Origin: Paragordius varius | Lineage: Eukaryota; Nematomorpha | Direction of reading: 5' to 3' | Length of the DNA stretch: 64,000 nt | Assembly: GCA_964247055.1 (NCBI GenBank) | Contig: OZ176059.1 | Span: forward strand, 992,001-1,056,000 | Shown here: positions 12,190-22,959 of the stretch, piece after piece | Numbering within the stretch: position 1 is the stretch's first letter | Layout of the letters: each line of letters begins with the position of its first letter | The notes under the pieces: model-generated | The model's input: only the letters and a program-made list of their open reading frames with translations | The model's database searches: none | Told to the model about the DNA's origin: nothing | Program-made: the position numbers and the translations under genes

Positions 12190-13330
12190 GTAGCGTTTCT
12201 TTTTTCATTCGGTAACCATGGCGAATATTGTGCCCTGAATAAATACATTTGCGGCAAGCATTGCTTCTTTTAAAGGGTGTTGAAAGTCATCGTTTGCTGG
12301 TAGATCATATGGTAAACACGCTTCATCGATAAACATAAGAAACATGGTTTCGCATATTCAAAAGGTGTGATTTCAATATGAAAGAGAATGGGCACTCTGG
12401 TAGACCAATCCTACGAAGATGATCAACTGCAAGGGTTATTGGATGATCTAACTCAACTCAATAGCAATTGGAAAAAGCCTTACATATATCACAAAAAACA
12501 ATCAGTAGAGAACAATGAATGGGAAAAATATATAAACTCGGTAAATGGGTTATACACAGTTTGAAATCCAAAATCGCAAAGTTTGTAAAATTTTGCTTTA
12601 ACATCACCAGAGGAAATTATTTTTTCAAGAATTGTGACGTGTAATGAGAAATGGCTTTATTTTGATTAAAGAGAAATTCGTGCTTTCCAAGCCGGTAGAT
12701 TAACACCAAGGCCGAATCGCTTAGGCAAGGAGACCATTATCTATGTCTGATGGGAACAAGGCGTTATGTATTAATATACAGTTTAGAGTCTTTTTTTTCC
12801 TTTTTTTATTGAAGGGCAAAGATTTAAATTGTATTCGGACATTTGAAGGCTTTAACACTCGTCTGCCCAGGACTGGCAGTGATGATGGAAAAATTGCGTA
12901 GTTTCGGGGTTAAAACTCTGGCACGCAGTTTAAGAGTCCGGCGCCCTACCTATAATACCCTCACGCCTCCAGGGCGGTTATATTATGAAATTAAATCATG
13001 GTGAAACTCTTAATTAACGCTATCACCAACTAATGATTAATTTAAACCATACAATATTCAAAAAAAAACGATGGGAATGTGCCAAAAGATAGGGAAAAGT
13101 GATTTTGCTATATAACAATGCACAGTCTCAAACCAAAAAAAGACACCTTGAAATCGCTACGATGGGAACTTTAACATTTGCTGAAATCTCCTGACCCCAC
13201 GCCATCTGACTACACCTTGACATAGCAGTACTTGAATTATTTTAAAGCAGGACTATCGCTTTTTCTGGCATGGCTGGCCATATACTACTTGGGAGATGGG
13301 CGAATGTGTAGAAGGTGATGGACAATATTT
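12190..13330 (+). pseudogene. Decayed mariner transposase, interrupted by a SINE
   Basis: Reading all three frames recovers mariner landmarks in order: ETWFRIFKRCDFNMKENG with HSGRP (HTH end, ~12,340-12,400), RIVTCNEKWLYFD (family GDEKW, first catalytic Asp region, ~12,630), LTPRPNRLGKETI, a WWEQ-GVMYYEI run (family WWDQ, second Asp), an NNA version of HDNARPH (~13,118), and EGDGQYFE at the C-terminus. Both catalytic-Asp motifs are altered (GDE to CNE, WWD to WWE), with several stops and frameshifts, so it cannot be active. The SINE at 12,781-12,967 splits it between GVMY and YEI. Confidence 0.82.
12781..12967 (-). mobile_element. tRNA-derived SINE inserted in the mariner remnant
   Basis: On the minus strand it starts GGCGTGAGGGTATTATAGG (A-box-like), has GAGTTTTAACCCC (decayed B box), then a body shared with 47,540-47,727 (CCTGGGCAGACGAGTGTTAA, TTAAAGCCTTCA, TGTCCGAATACAATTTAA) and an A-rich tail AAAAAAAGGAAAAAAAAGAC. 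The mariner coding sequence resumes immediately on its far side. Confidence 0.82.
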
Positions 13331-13982
13331 TGAAATAAATATATATTTCATTTCATATTTACTTTTTTTACCAAAAAAACGGTAAATACTTATGACTTTA
13401 ATTGACATATCTTATAAGGTGTGTGTTTAATATTATTAGCATATTATACTAGGCCGAAATTTAATTATATGAAATTTTGGATACATCATAATTATCTTCA
13501 GGATATTGTGGGTTTTACATTTTTGATAACTAAACCATTTTTTACCAAATATCTATGGATATAATTACTATTTAACATACATTGCATTAAATATATAATA
13601 TTTACTAAACTATAGCAACTAACTTATTAAATAATAGAAAGGTGACCATGTCATCTTTTATTAAATTTTTAAATATTTTTTAAAAAATTTACATGCTTTT
13701 AAAACTGATACTTTAACAGCCATCTTAGTCGCTTAAAATTACTATATAAATCGTTATTTTGAAACCAAATTTAATTATTAAAACATTTCGTTGGGCACAA
13801 GTTTTGAGTTTTTTATTTTATGGACTTAAAAAAACCAAAACCCTGGTGTAAAGTTAGTTTAATGCTATCCACATCATACAAAAAAAGGGTATCTAGAATT
13901 TACATAATAATGATAAACCGCAATTAATGTAAATAAAAAATCGAGCCACTACAAAAAAACAAAGGCTAGACTAAACTGAGAT

Positions 13983-14230
13983 ATACCATTAACAGTTCAA
14001 ATTCACCCTAAAATAAATTATGTCTTTTTTTAAGATTAAAAATTATCTTTATTTTTTATATTTTTATAATATAAAATTTTGTTTGAAATTAATATAATGC
14101 AGTAAAAACAATAAACTATGTCGTTAAAATATATTTCATATTAATGATGAGTTATATAGGATTGAAAACACATAATATATATTTAGGGTAAATTTAAATT
14201 GTTTAAAAGTGAATTAAAATTGTAAATGGT
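13983..14230. mobile_element. MITE family A copy
   Basis: Left end ATACCATTAACAGTTCAAAT then TCACCCTAAAATAAATTATG; right end the inverse, with CACATAATATATATTTAGGG and TTGTAAATGGTA. Internal sequence matches other copies (TAAGCTATG/CATAGTTTA-like, then TATTTTTTATATTTTTA). Confidence 0.75.
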
Positions 14231-15150
14231 AAATTATAAAGGTGAAAATTGTTATAAAGAAAACATTTCTATATTGACTGAATAATTACTATTAATATAA
14301 TTGAGTCAGCCAAATATGTCTATTTCTCATTTTGTAACACAAAATAATAGATTATAAAAAATTAAGATAAAAAAGGTTGTTATTACCAAACAACTCAGTT
14401 TTTTTCTTTTTTAATTAACTTTTTACTGTACTAATCTTTCGCAAGTGACGACAATTTTATAATTTTTTTCACAAAACACCATTACAAATTTTAACTAGTT
14501 CATTAGCGTAGAAAAGCGATGATAATTAAAAACTAGATATGGGTAAAACGGAGTGAATTTTATATAAGAGATAAATTTTTACTTAAAGCTAAAGTTAAAT
14601 TTATTCTCTATTCTATTTGTAACAGTTTCCAAGTATAAATGAACGTTTGATTTTTTTTTCAAATATAATACAATTGCTTAAACGTAAATATCAATATAAA
14701 AATTATATTTCTAATAAATTGAATAATAATTTTACGCCAAATTTGATAAACAAAAAAACATTATATGGGTGATTTGTAAATCATTATGATAGAGTTCCCA
14801 GGGATGTGTATAAAAGGAAGGTATTCATGATTATATATAAAATCAGTGTATTTGTTCAATAGGGTATTGGTAATGTAACACAGACTCGGTGGTGTCGGTA
14901 TTGTATTGCAATCTACAATTAAAAATAAATAATATATGTAGCGTTTTAAAGTATGGTTGTAGAAACAGGTAAATTATTTGAAAAAAATAAAAATAAAATT
15001 AAAAAAATTCAAATTTTTATGACAAATATTATTTAATATATATATCGGTAATATGGCCCTTAAAACGGTCTCTTTAATTTTTTTGGTGAATACCATTGGT
15101 CTAGACAATTTTTAAATATCCTAATAATTATGTATTTGTATCGATCGAAT
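14231..15150. other. Gene-free AT-rich stretch
   Basis: No open frame with domain content on either strand. A slightly GC-richer patch at 14,880-14,920 (AGACTCGGTGGTGTCGGTAT) is unexplained. Confidence 0.5.
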
Positions 15151-15152
15151 AA

Positions 15153-16278
15153 CACTAGACAACAAATTTTTCTGCCATTCGAGTTTTTTGCATTTTTTGA
15201 TATTAAATATCATTTTAACAGTAAATCTGAAATAAAAATTATAACTCGTTGGAAGAATTTTGTATAAATTGACTTTTTTGATTATGCGCCCTCTTTATCA
15301 AAATTTTACTAAAAAATGTTTTTCTTTGAAAATATACAAGTAATGCCCATTTGTAATATATCATTCGAAAGAGTATTAAAAACTCTATAAAATGTATACT
15401 AATATGTATTACATCGACAGTTAATATTGGACACAAAGAGTGACAAACGCGCGAAGCGAGAGCATTATTTTTAATTATTATATTTTAAAAACTAATGGAT
15501 GAAAATAGCTCAAACTTTGTTTAGATGGAGATGAATGTCCAAAAAAGATAACACAAGAAAGTTTTTTTTGATTAAAACTTTTTTTATTGCTTTTATGTCA
15601 CTCAAAACAGCCATTTTTAAGTTTTTTGTTTTTTAAAAATTACCATCTCATCAATATTAATTTATTTTCTTTACAAGGCTGATAATTTCGAAAATTTAAA
15701 GATAAAAACAAAGTTTAATGTATTTTTGATCTTTTATAGCCATTATGTAATAAATTTACAGTTATAACTATGCATTTTAGTATCCACTAGGTAAAATATT
15801 TATGATAATAATAATTTTTTATTAAAAAAGCAAACCAAAAGCTTTTCCAAACATTTTTTTTAAATTAAATACTAATATAACCTTAATAATTATATTAAAA
15901 TAATTTATATGATTTTCAAATTAGTTTGTCTGTGAAAATTCTTGACTTATTTAAGGATTGAAAATTTTGACCATTTAAATCCAAATAACTTTTACATCCG
16001 ATGGATTTAAATGACTTACTACCATTTAAAAGATGCAGTTTTTTGAGCTCTTTCGAATGATATAAAATACATGGCTTCATATCTAAAACTTTAAATTTTC
16101 GAAATTTCGAGTTTAATGTTAAATCGGGGCCAAAAATTATCGATAAACTCTAATGTAAAAAAATTCTTCCATGTAAGACCAATTTTTATTTCGGATATAC
16201 TAATTATGTACTTTAATGAAATAAATTTTAAATTTACAAGAATGGCAGTTAAAAAAAGTTAAAATTTGTTGCCTAGTG
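15153..16278. mobile_element. CACTA-type non-autonomous DNA transposon, copy 1
   Basis: Begins CACTAGACAACAAATTTT and ends AAAATTTGTTGCCTAGTG, an inverted terminal repeat; a second inverted stretch (CTGCCATTC / GAATGGCAG) lies just inside. Flanked on both sides by TAA, a 3-bp target duplication. CACTA termini plus 3-bp duplications are the hallmark of the CACTA/EnSpm superfamily. At 1,126 bp with no transposase-like frame it is non-autonomous. About 95% identical by eye to 24,047-25,163. Confidence 0.82.
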
Positions 16279-16691
16279 TAATATACCAATTTTTTTACCA
16301 ATTATATCATACCTTTATAATAATTTGTTATTATTATAGTAGTTTGTAGGACATGACTTAAATCAATGTTCCAGGAATGAGTAAAATTTTGTAACAAACC
16401 ATCGGAAATACAAAAAATTGGCCTGCAACAATAATAGTTAAGTCCCAAATTTTGCGGTTGATTTTCATTACTTGTAGGCCTGTGCGATTGATTATACAAT
16501 AAAAATTAAAATTAACAAGATAAAACTTAAAACCAGGGGCAAAAAAATATATTTCAAAAGAGATAACCATATTTTTTAACCACTAAACTTTTTAATATAA
16601 CAGACCGTTTTGGTTTGCAAAATATGGAATAGAGATGTACAGATTATGAAATATAAACTTCACAATTATAGTCCTCCTAAATGTTAGTATA

Positions 16692-16970
16692 TACAGTAAA
16701 ATTGACGGACAAAATTTAAAAATATAAGGACAATTTTTTTCTAAATGACAACCATATTTTTTGAATCTTGATTTTTTTAAATTAACTGATGTTTTAAACT
16801 GCAAAATATAAAATAGAAATGAAAATTGATGACACAATCAATTATGTTACGATTATAATTAAATATTTTATATAGCAAAAATTAAGGTTTTAAAAAGTAT
16901 GGTTGTTTTTTGAAAAAAATTTGTTTTTATATTATTACGTTTTGTCCGTATAATTTCAGTTTTTACTGTA
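16692..16970. mobile_element. Tc1-type MITE family C, copy
   Basis: Ends TACAGTAAAATTGACGGACA and CCGTATAATTTCAGTTTTTA-CTGTA; inside are GACAACCATATTTTTTGAAT and its inverse. TA flanks with CAGT termini resemble Tc1/mariner-derived MITEs. Other copies: 48,582, 54,138 and 57,424. Confidence 0.7.
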
Positions 16971-17069
16971 AAATCAAGTTAAAGTATGGCTGGCTGTCTT
17001 AATAAAAAAATATTAGTCTTTTAGATTTTAAGTTATAAAAAAAATATTTTGTATTTATAATTAAAATAT

Positions 17070-17217
17070 TTACTGTAGCGGCAATGTTTCATGCGCCATT
17101 ATTTTTGAAAGGGGTATTAAACGGGTAACTACACGTACCTTTGGAGGTAACATTATTTCATGGGGTTCAATCGGTGGTGAAAAAATATCATCATACAAAT
17201 TGTGATTGTATTGATTT
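17070..17217 (-). CDS. Unrecognised gene, last exon
   Basis: Acceptor TATTATTGCAG, then NQYNHNLYDDIFSPPIEPHE and a C-terminus with KVRVVTRLIPLSKIM, ending in TAA. GC-richer than its surroundings and open throughout. Confidence 0.62.
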
Positions 17218-19886
17218 CTGCAATAATATAATTATAAAAACTTTAAAATATTTTGTTTTGATTATATTTTATCAATTTTATATTTTTTGTTTTTAGTTAA
17301 TCCATTGAATAAGATACTGCCATGTATTAAAATTTTTTGGTTATAATTCAATTTGAATAAATTTTAGAAGAATACAAATGATTAATTTACATTAAAACTA
17401 TAGATGTTTTGAAATATGAGTTTAACCGAAAAAACCAATCCTTTTAGGAAAAATTTGAAATGTTTGAGAATGAATTTAAAGTGTTAAAAGTTGTAAATTT
17501 AAAACATAATTGAATTATTTTAATGCTAAGATATTTGTTTTCCAATCTTGAGTATCTTAATATAACTGAAATGAAACATACATACATAGGTGTTAGATAG
17601 TCTCTGAGTATGTTGGCTGTATATTTTTTATATTTTTCCTTTGCTGTTTTATGTCCAACAGAATTATTCCGTGATAACCATTGTTTCCGAGTCATTGGTG
17701 TAAAAATTGGTTGACCCTTATATTCCACACGTAGTATGCGATCAAAATTTCTTAAAGTATTATTTGGTTTATCTGAAGAGATTTTTGGCAAATCATTTGA
17801 CATGATATATCGTTTGATATTTAATAAATTATCATTTAAATATATTAGTTCAGATTCATCCAACTGCTTTACATAAAACAAAATTGTATCATGTATCCAA
17901 CCATTATCTAAGTTTATTTGGTTCTCCTTAAACAATTGCACAAAATCAGTCGAAAATAAATGCTTGTCTATAGATTTTAATTTAGTTAAGAACACACGTT
18001 TATTCTCATATATATTATATTTAGTGTTGGAACTAATAAAGTAATTTAATGGAGGAAGGCAGAACTTGTCTTGAGCCTAAATTTATATAACAAATATTAA
18101 CCTTATGCATTTGAAATGTGCGCTTTTGTTACATTTTGGACTTACATGGAATGGTGTAACACATAACACATTGGCAGCTTAACCTTTTGATAAACTAATT
18201 AAAATTAAACATTCATTTAGATAATATTTAGTTTTTCAATATTCTTTATTCTTTGCTAGAATAACAATTTCAAGTTTTCAGCTTTTTAGGAAAATACAAA
18301 AATGGTACAAAAAGTTTTAGGTTAAGATTTTACCGTTTTAATTTTTTAAATTTGTGTATAAATTCTTAGAACAGCAATAAAACCTCGGCCCACGAGTGCC
18401 ATGCGACCCTAAAAGTGCTTTTTTGATGTACTTCTTTGGAATAAAAATATCTGCAGATGAAAATTTTTCGACAAGAATAATTTTTTTTGCCTTTTGTTTT
18501 TTGGTCCACTAGGCTATACCATAGATTATTATATTATATTATTTTCATTTTATTGTCGACGATATATTAGATAATTTTCTAACTCGCTTAAACTCTTATA
18601 TGCTGTTTTATGTTAAAATCTGATTTAATATATAGTCATACCTTATTTTACAGATTTTAATTTTTTAAAAATAGATACTTGATATACTCCATAACCTAAT
18701 GAATCAAATATTAAATTTTTGCTTTTAAAATGTGATTGAAGTTAATCATTTACATTCATATGATTCCGAGACTCATTTTCAAATCTATCTAAATTAACAA
18801 CGTACAAGAAGCCCAAATTGAACACGCTTTGAGTGTATGAGTGAGTTGACGCTATAGGTTTTGCTTAGATTTCTTCAAAAATGATTTTAAGTGTGCATGT
18901 CGATAAATCACAAATATTTTCCAAATTTTTGCTGATGCTAAATGCCTTACAAATTATAATAAGGTAATCATTAACGATTTCATTCTACCTATATTTATAT
19001 GAAGAATACATTTTGGGGATGTTTTTTTCAGAGCTATAGACTAGAATTGTGTTATTGGATATAATGTTTTTACCTAATTTAATAAAATATTGCCAGAAGT
19101 CCAATATTTGGATAGCACCTTATTGAAACAAGCAGCTGAGTTTAACACTTTAGTTTCCCTTTTTGGCCGCTATAACATATTGGGGGTGGTAGTTTTATAT
19201 CCAAGAGCTCAATCTTGAAATATTATACTATTTTTTATTTTACTTTAAAACTAATTCTCAAACATTGTTCCCGTGTATTAGATAAAAAAGATAATTTTAC
19301 AGTATTAAGACCTCAATTTAAAGGGACAGCTCTAACACAGGATTGATAACATCTGATATAAATATCATATATTTGCTGCTAAAATGCAACCTGAAAGCTT
19401 AGTAAAGATAATTATGAAAAATTTCTATATCATAATATGCATTTACTATTGTTTTAGCAAAAAAAAATCAAAGAAAAGGTGGCGATAAAGTTTTGATATA
19501 AGGAACTTTTTACAATTTTACATTTTTGAAACCTTTTTTGTGCGCCTATAAGGTCAAAGCATAATGAGGAAGTATGGTTGTCTTTTGGAAAATAACTATA
19601 TGTCTAGATTTTTTTACCTTTTATATGTATAATTATTTAAATTTTTATAATAATATTTTTACTTTCCCATCTGTGGAGCTTAAATTTCGGTAGAATATTC
19701 TAGCCTCATTTTCAAAAATTAGGGTAGGCTGCTATTTAAATAAAAATGTAACCATATTTTAATATATATATATATATCTTAAAAATTGCTAAATACCTTG
19801 AGAATGTCGCCGTAGATTTTCAGAGTAAATTTCATCCACAATAGTCCCATTTAAATTAAATTTTTCCTGTGGCTCTCTTTTGCAGC
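17070..19886 (-). CDS. Unrecognised protein, four 3' exons
   Basis: Exons in transcript order: 19886-19797, 18177-18146, 18076-17586 and 17217-17070 (TAA stop). The phases (1, 0, 2) agree at all three junctions, which random AT-rich frames would rarely do. The visible C-terminal ~250 residues include CKREPQEKFNLNGTIVDEIY, ANVLCVTPFHAQDKFCLPPL, GWIHDTILFYVKQLDESELI, GQPIFTPMTRKQWLSRNN and the C-terminus PPKVRVVTRLIPLSKIMAHE-TLPLQ. It is soluble in character, with no signal peptide, membrane helix, zinc motif or repeat visible. 5' exons were not found. I do not recognise the family. The stretch ILFYVKQLDESELI...IKRYI faintly recalls small complex III subunits, but not well enough to call. Confidence 0.62.
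17586..18076 (-). CDS. Unrecognised gene, main coding exon (491 nt)
   Basis: Acceptor ATAAATTTAG, first codons AQDKFCLPPLNYFISSN; donor CCTAT|GTATGT, phase 2. The AT joins A of the next exon to give Ile. The extra codons running on to 17,444 are intron read-through. Confidence 0.65.
18146..18177 (-). CDS. Unrecognised gene, 32-nt micro-exon
   Basis: Reads (A)ANVLCVTPFH between AG|CTGCC and a consensus CAT|GTAAGT donor. Its phase 1 entry and phase 0 exit fit both neighbours. A start-codon reading in another frame (MCYVLHHS) fails to join the next exon. Confidence 0.5.
18180..19790. other. Intron of the unrecognised gene, no extra exon found
   Basis: AT-rich, with a GC-richer patch at 18,385-18,410 (CTCGGCCCACGAGTGCC, resembling a hAT end) and a TTAACACTTTAG end at about 19,142 that may belong to the TTAA-flanked family D. 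Confidence 0.4.
19797..19886 (-). CDS. Unrecognised gene, upstream exon (90 nt)
   Basis: Acceptor ATATATTTAG, donor CTCAAG|GTATTT. The only open frame reads CKREPQEKFNLNGTIVDEIY then SENLRRHSQ; the other two frames stop early. Confidence 0.55.
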
Positions 19887-20452
19887 CTAAATATATTAAT
19901 ATATTGAAAGATAAGTTATATTTCCATTCCAATTACCATTGTTTTTTCAGCTCTGTGGCGGTCTATCTAATTCCCAAGTGCATTCTATGGTTTAAATAAG
20001 TGAAAATCAAAAGGTTTAATTAAAGTTTTAGTTTTGAATTCGTAACCCTTTTTTCAACTGCAACTTTTATAGAATTTAATTATATTTTGCCTCTTTGTTA
20101 GAAATAATTGAACAAAAAGAATTATTTTGTGCCAGAAATAGTTTCTCCTAACTTCCAATTCCTTATATTTTATGGATTTTAAAAAAATAATTTATAGTTA
20201 GTTAGATACGAGATTTTATAAGTTAAATTCAATTCTTTTAAATACGGTTACTTTTTTTTGGTAAACATAAATGTCATGAGTTAAATATGTACAAAAATTA
20301 TTTATAAAATTGGAAATTTAATAGAATCCGTACCAAATTTCCAGAACCGGTGAAACTATTGGATTACTTTTTAAAACCAACCAACCGATTGCGATTTTAT
20401 TTTACTACCGAGAACAACCTTAAATATTGTTTAGACCTCATCCAAACAATAT

Positions 20453-20766
20453 ATACCATTTACAATTCAGATCCACCCTCGAACAATTCTAATTTACACT
20501 TGAGCACAATTTAAATTCACCCTTAACCAATTCAAATTCACCCTAAAAATAAATCATGTGTTTTCGGGTTATATAAATCATTATTAATATAAAATATATC
20601 ATAATGGCTTAGTATTTTGTTTTTTCAGTATTATTTTAATTTAAACAAAAGCTCATTTTTTAAAAATATAAAAAAATATAGGTAATGTTTAATTTCAAAA
20701 AACACATAATTTATTTTAGGGTGAACTTGAATTGTTCAGGGGTGAATTTGAAGTGTAAATGGTATA
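20453..20766. mobile_element. MITE family A, well-preserved copy
   Basis: Left end TATACCATTTACAATTCAGA and right end TGTAAATGGTATA. TTCAAATTCACCCT is repeated in the left arm and has its inverse AGGGTGAA...GGGGTGAATTTG on the right. ATGTGTTTTCGGG inside the left arm is a family marker. Confidence 0.82.
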
Positions 20767-20769
20767 CAA

Positions 20770-22050
20770 AGGGTCGCATAAAATAGATTTCTTGTCTCGA
20801 GGGCGGTACATCATAAAACATCGACTATTGGTTGGCTGTTCGACATATATATGCAGATATTTATTATCTAAATAAGACATTGGGTTATAAAAGACAACTT
20901 TTAGGGCGGCGGTTTGAGTACCATTGCTTCAAAGTTTCATCCTGGTACCATTTACATAATTTTGTGAACCAACCTGGTAATTAACATATTTTGGATTTAA
21001 AGCCTTTGATTTGAATGTTCAAACTATAAAAATGATCAACATTTAAATGTTTGTATTACTTTTAAAACTCGTCTGACTGCATTCATTATTATGGATTGTG
21101 AATTTATATGTTAATTTAAATTAACTCAATCTATAAAGACAATGTATCAGAGGGAGGCTTGGCCAAAACTTAGCCTTTGTGATTTTATGCAGTGTGTTAT
21201 ACAACTTATCACTAATTTAATTTATTACATGTTTCAAATTTAATTAATTTTACAATCTCTTTTTATTTTTATTAAAAAAAGGGGTTTTCACCTAAAAAAA
21301 TGAGTTGATTAAGCTACTTGAAAATACCTTAACCCATTTAAATAAACTAGATAGTTATAATTTAATTATTTCATAACCAATATTAAAAGTTGTATGGGAG
21401 AGGCCTTCGATTTGTCATTGAAATTTAGAAAAGATCATAAAGGCAACACGCAAACGGATGCCGCAAAGTGTAAATTGTCAAAAAGATAAATATATTACAT
21501 AATATCAAATAATGACACGGTATCTAACCAATTTACACAATACTATGGGATGAATATTATGCTTTAATCTCGTGGGACATTTTTAAAATTGTCACATTTA
21601 ATAGATATTTAAAATTTTGTCATTCGTCTGTACAGTAGTGTGCTAAATATATTGCAATATTTGTCGCTAAAGGCGTTTTATCACTTTGAAGCTTTACTAT
21701 AGACATACTCATGAAGCATCCTTTACGGTTTATTACAACATAAAAGTTATTTTAACAGTTATAAAAATCAATTTATATTGAACGAACTTTGCGCACAAAA
21801 TAGTGTTTTTGATTAACTTTTTGTGAAAGAACGCTTTCTTAAGAAAACATTAAAATAAGTTTGTTTTAATTACTTTTTAACACTTGATTGCTTAGTGTAA
21901 GAGCGATAGATTCAAATTATCAAAATACTTAAAGGTGTCAAAAAAATATTCAATATTTAGCCTTTTAGACGCATGAGTTAAAGAAAAATATGACATTTTA
22001 AAAATAATTTATCTTAAAATATATCCGCCATTTTTATTTCCTGAATGTTT
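20770..22050. other. Gene-free stretch with repeat fragments
   Basis: A hAT-type end (GGGCGGCGGTTTGAGTACCA, 20,902-20,921) shows decayed element sequence; CGAGGGCGG near 20,799 may be the other end. No gene seen. TTAACACTTGATTGC at about 21,878 looks like another family D terminus. Confidence 0.45.
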
Positions 22051-22053
22051 TAA

Positions 22054-22498
22054 CACTTCGATGCAAACATCTTAATACCCCAGAATCTATTTGCGTTAAT
22101 GTTTTTAAGAAACTATCGAAAAAACGGTTTTATGCTTCTATCCCAATAAAAATTATATAAATAAGCCGAAATATTTAAATAGAATTTAGTTTTATAAAAA
22201 AAAGTTCCATATCAAACTGCATCGACGCCATTTTTATTTTACAACATTTTTGCAAAATATTGTGTATTTAATTTTGGTAAATTAAGGTATTTTTATTTAC
22301 CTTAAGTACCTTAAAATAGGTAATATCAAGTTTTTTAAATAAACTTTTTTATATATATTGGTTTATTAATTTTATGAGGGGAATTTTATGTCATGGTTTC
22401 AATTCATGCCATATTTTTTGAAATATTTAATTTTAAACAAGCCTGGAATATCCAACTACCTCAATTTAATTCGGATTAAAATGAATGTGTATCCAAGG
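22054..22498. mobile_element. TTAA-flanked element family D, copy
   Basis: Flanked by TTAA at 22,050-22,053 and 22,499-22,502. Begins CACTTCGATGCAAAC and ends GTGTATCCAAGG. Shares internal CGACGCCATTTTTATTTTA and AAATATTGTGTATTTAATTT with the copy at 33,462. No coding capacity. Confidence 0.7.
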
Positions 22499-22959
22499 TT
22501 AATTGCTAATATCAGGCAAATATATGCATGTTGTGGTGAAAAAATGTAAATAATTAGCTTTATAAAGCTTTCAAATTACATTTTTGCAGCAATTAACAAC
22601 TCTTTGTTTCAAACGGGTTTTGTAGCTATCCCAATTTTGGATTAAAAGTTTAAATAAATTTGAGTTATTTTATGCAATACAGGAGAATTGATTAAATTTT
22701 AATGGAAACAACTTTGAAAACATAAAAGTATGCTCTGGGGTATAAAACTAACCAACTAATTGATTAAATAAAAAAAACATAGTAAACGTAAATTTTTAGG
22801 GAAAAAAAGTTGGCTTAAATAAATTTCTTCAATTATTATTGATATCTATTATCAAATTATAATATCTTCCTGTTTAAACAATCCGGAAAACGTGTAAGAC
22901 ATTTCAAATCAAAAAACGGAAAATTTTTAATTAATAATTCTTCTGACTATAGTCGAAGC

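Noticed and set aside
15239-15436. Minus-strand frame shared by CACTA copies 1 and 2 (longer at 23,904)
   Set aside because: Shared only because the two elements are near-identical; no domain, AT-random composition, and the frames diverge in length.
17444-17995. Gene read as a single 183-codon exon, or as a complex III small subunit
   Set aside because: The C-terminal 40 codons are past a good donor, and the resemblance to UQCRB is too short and patchy to support a name.
18146-18177. Start-codon exon reading MCYVLHHS
   Set aside because: It would enter the next exon in a frame with an immediate stop; the alternative frame fits both neighbours.
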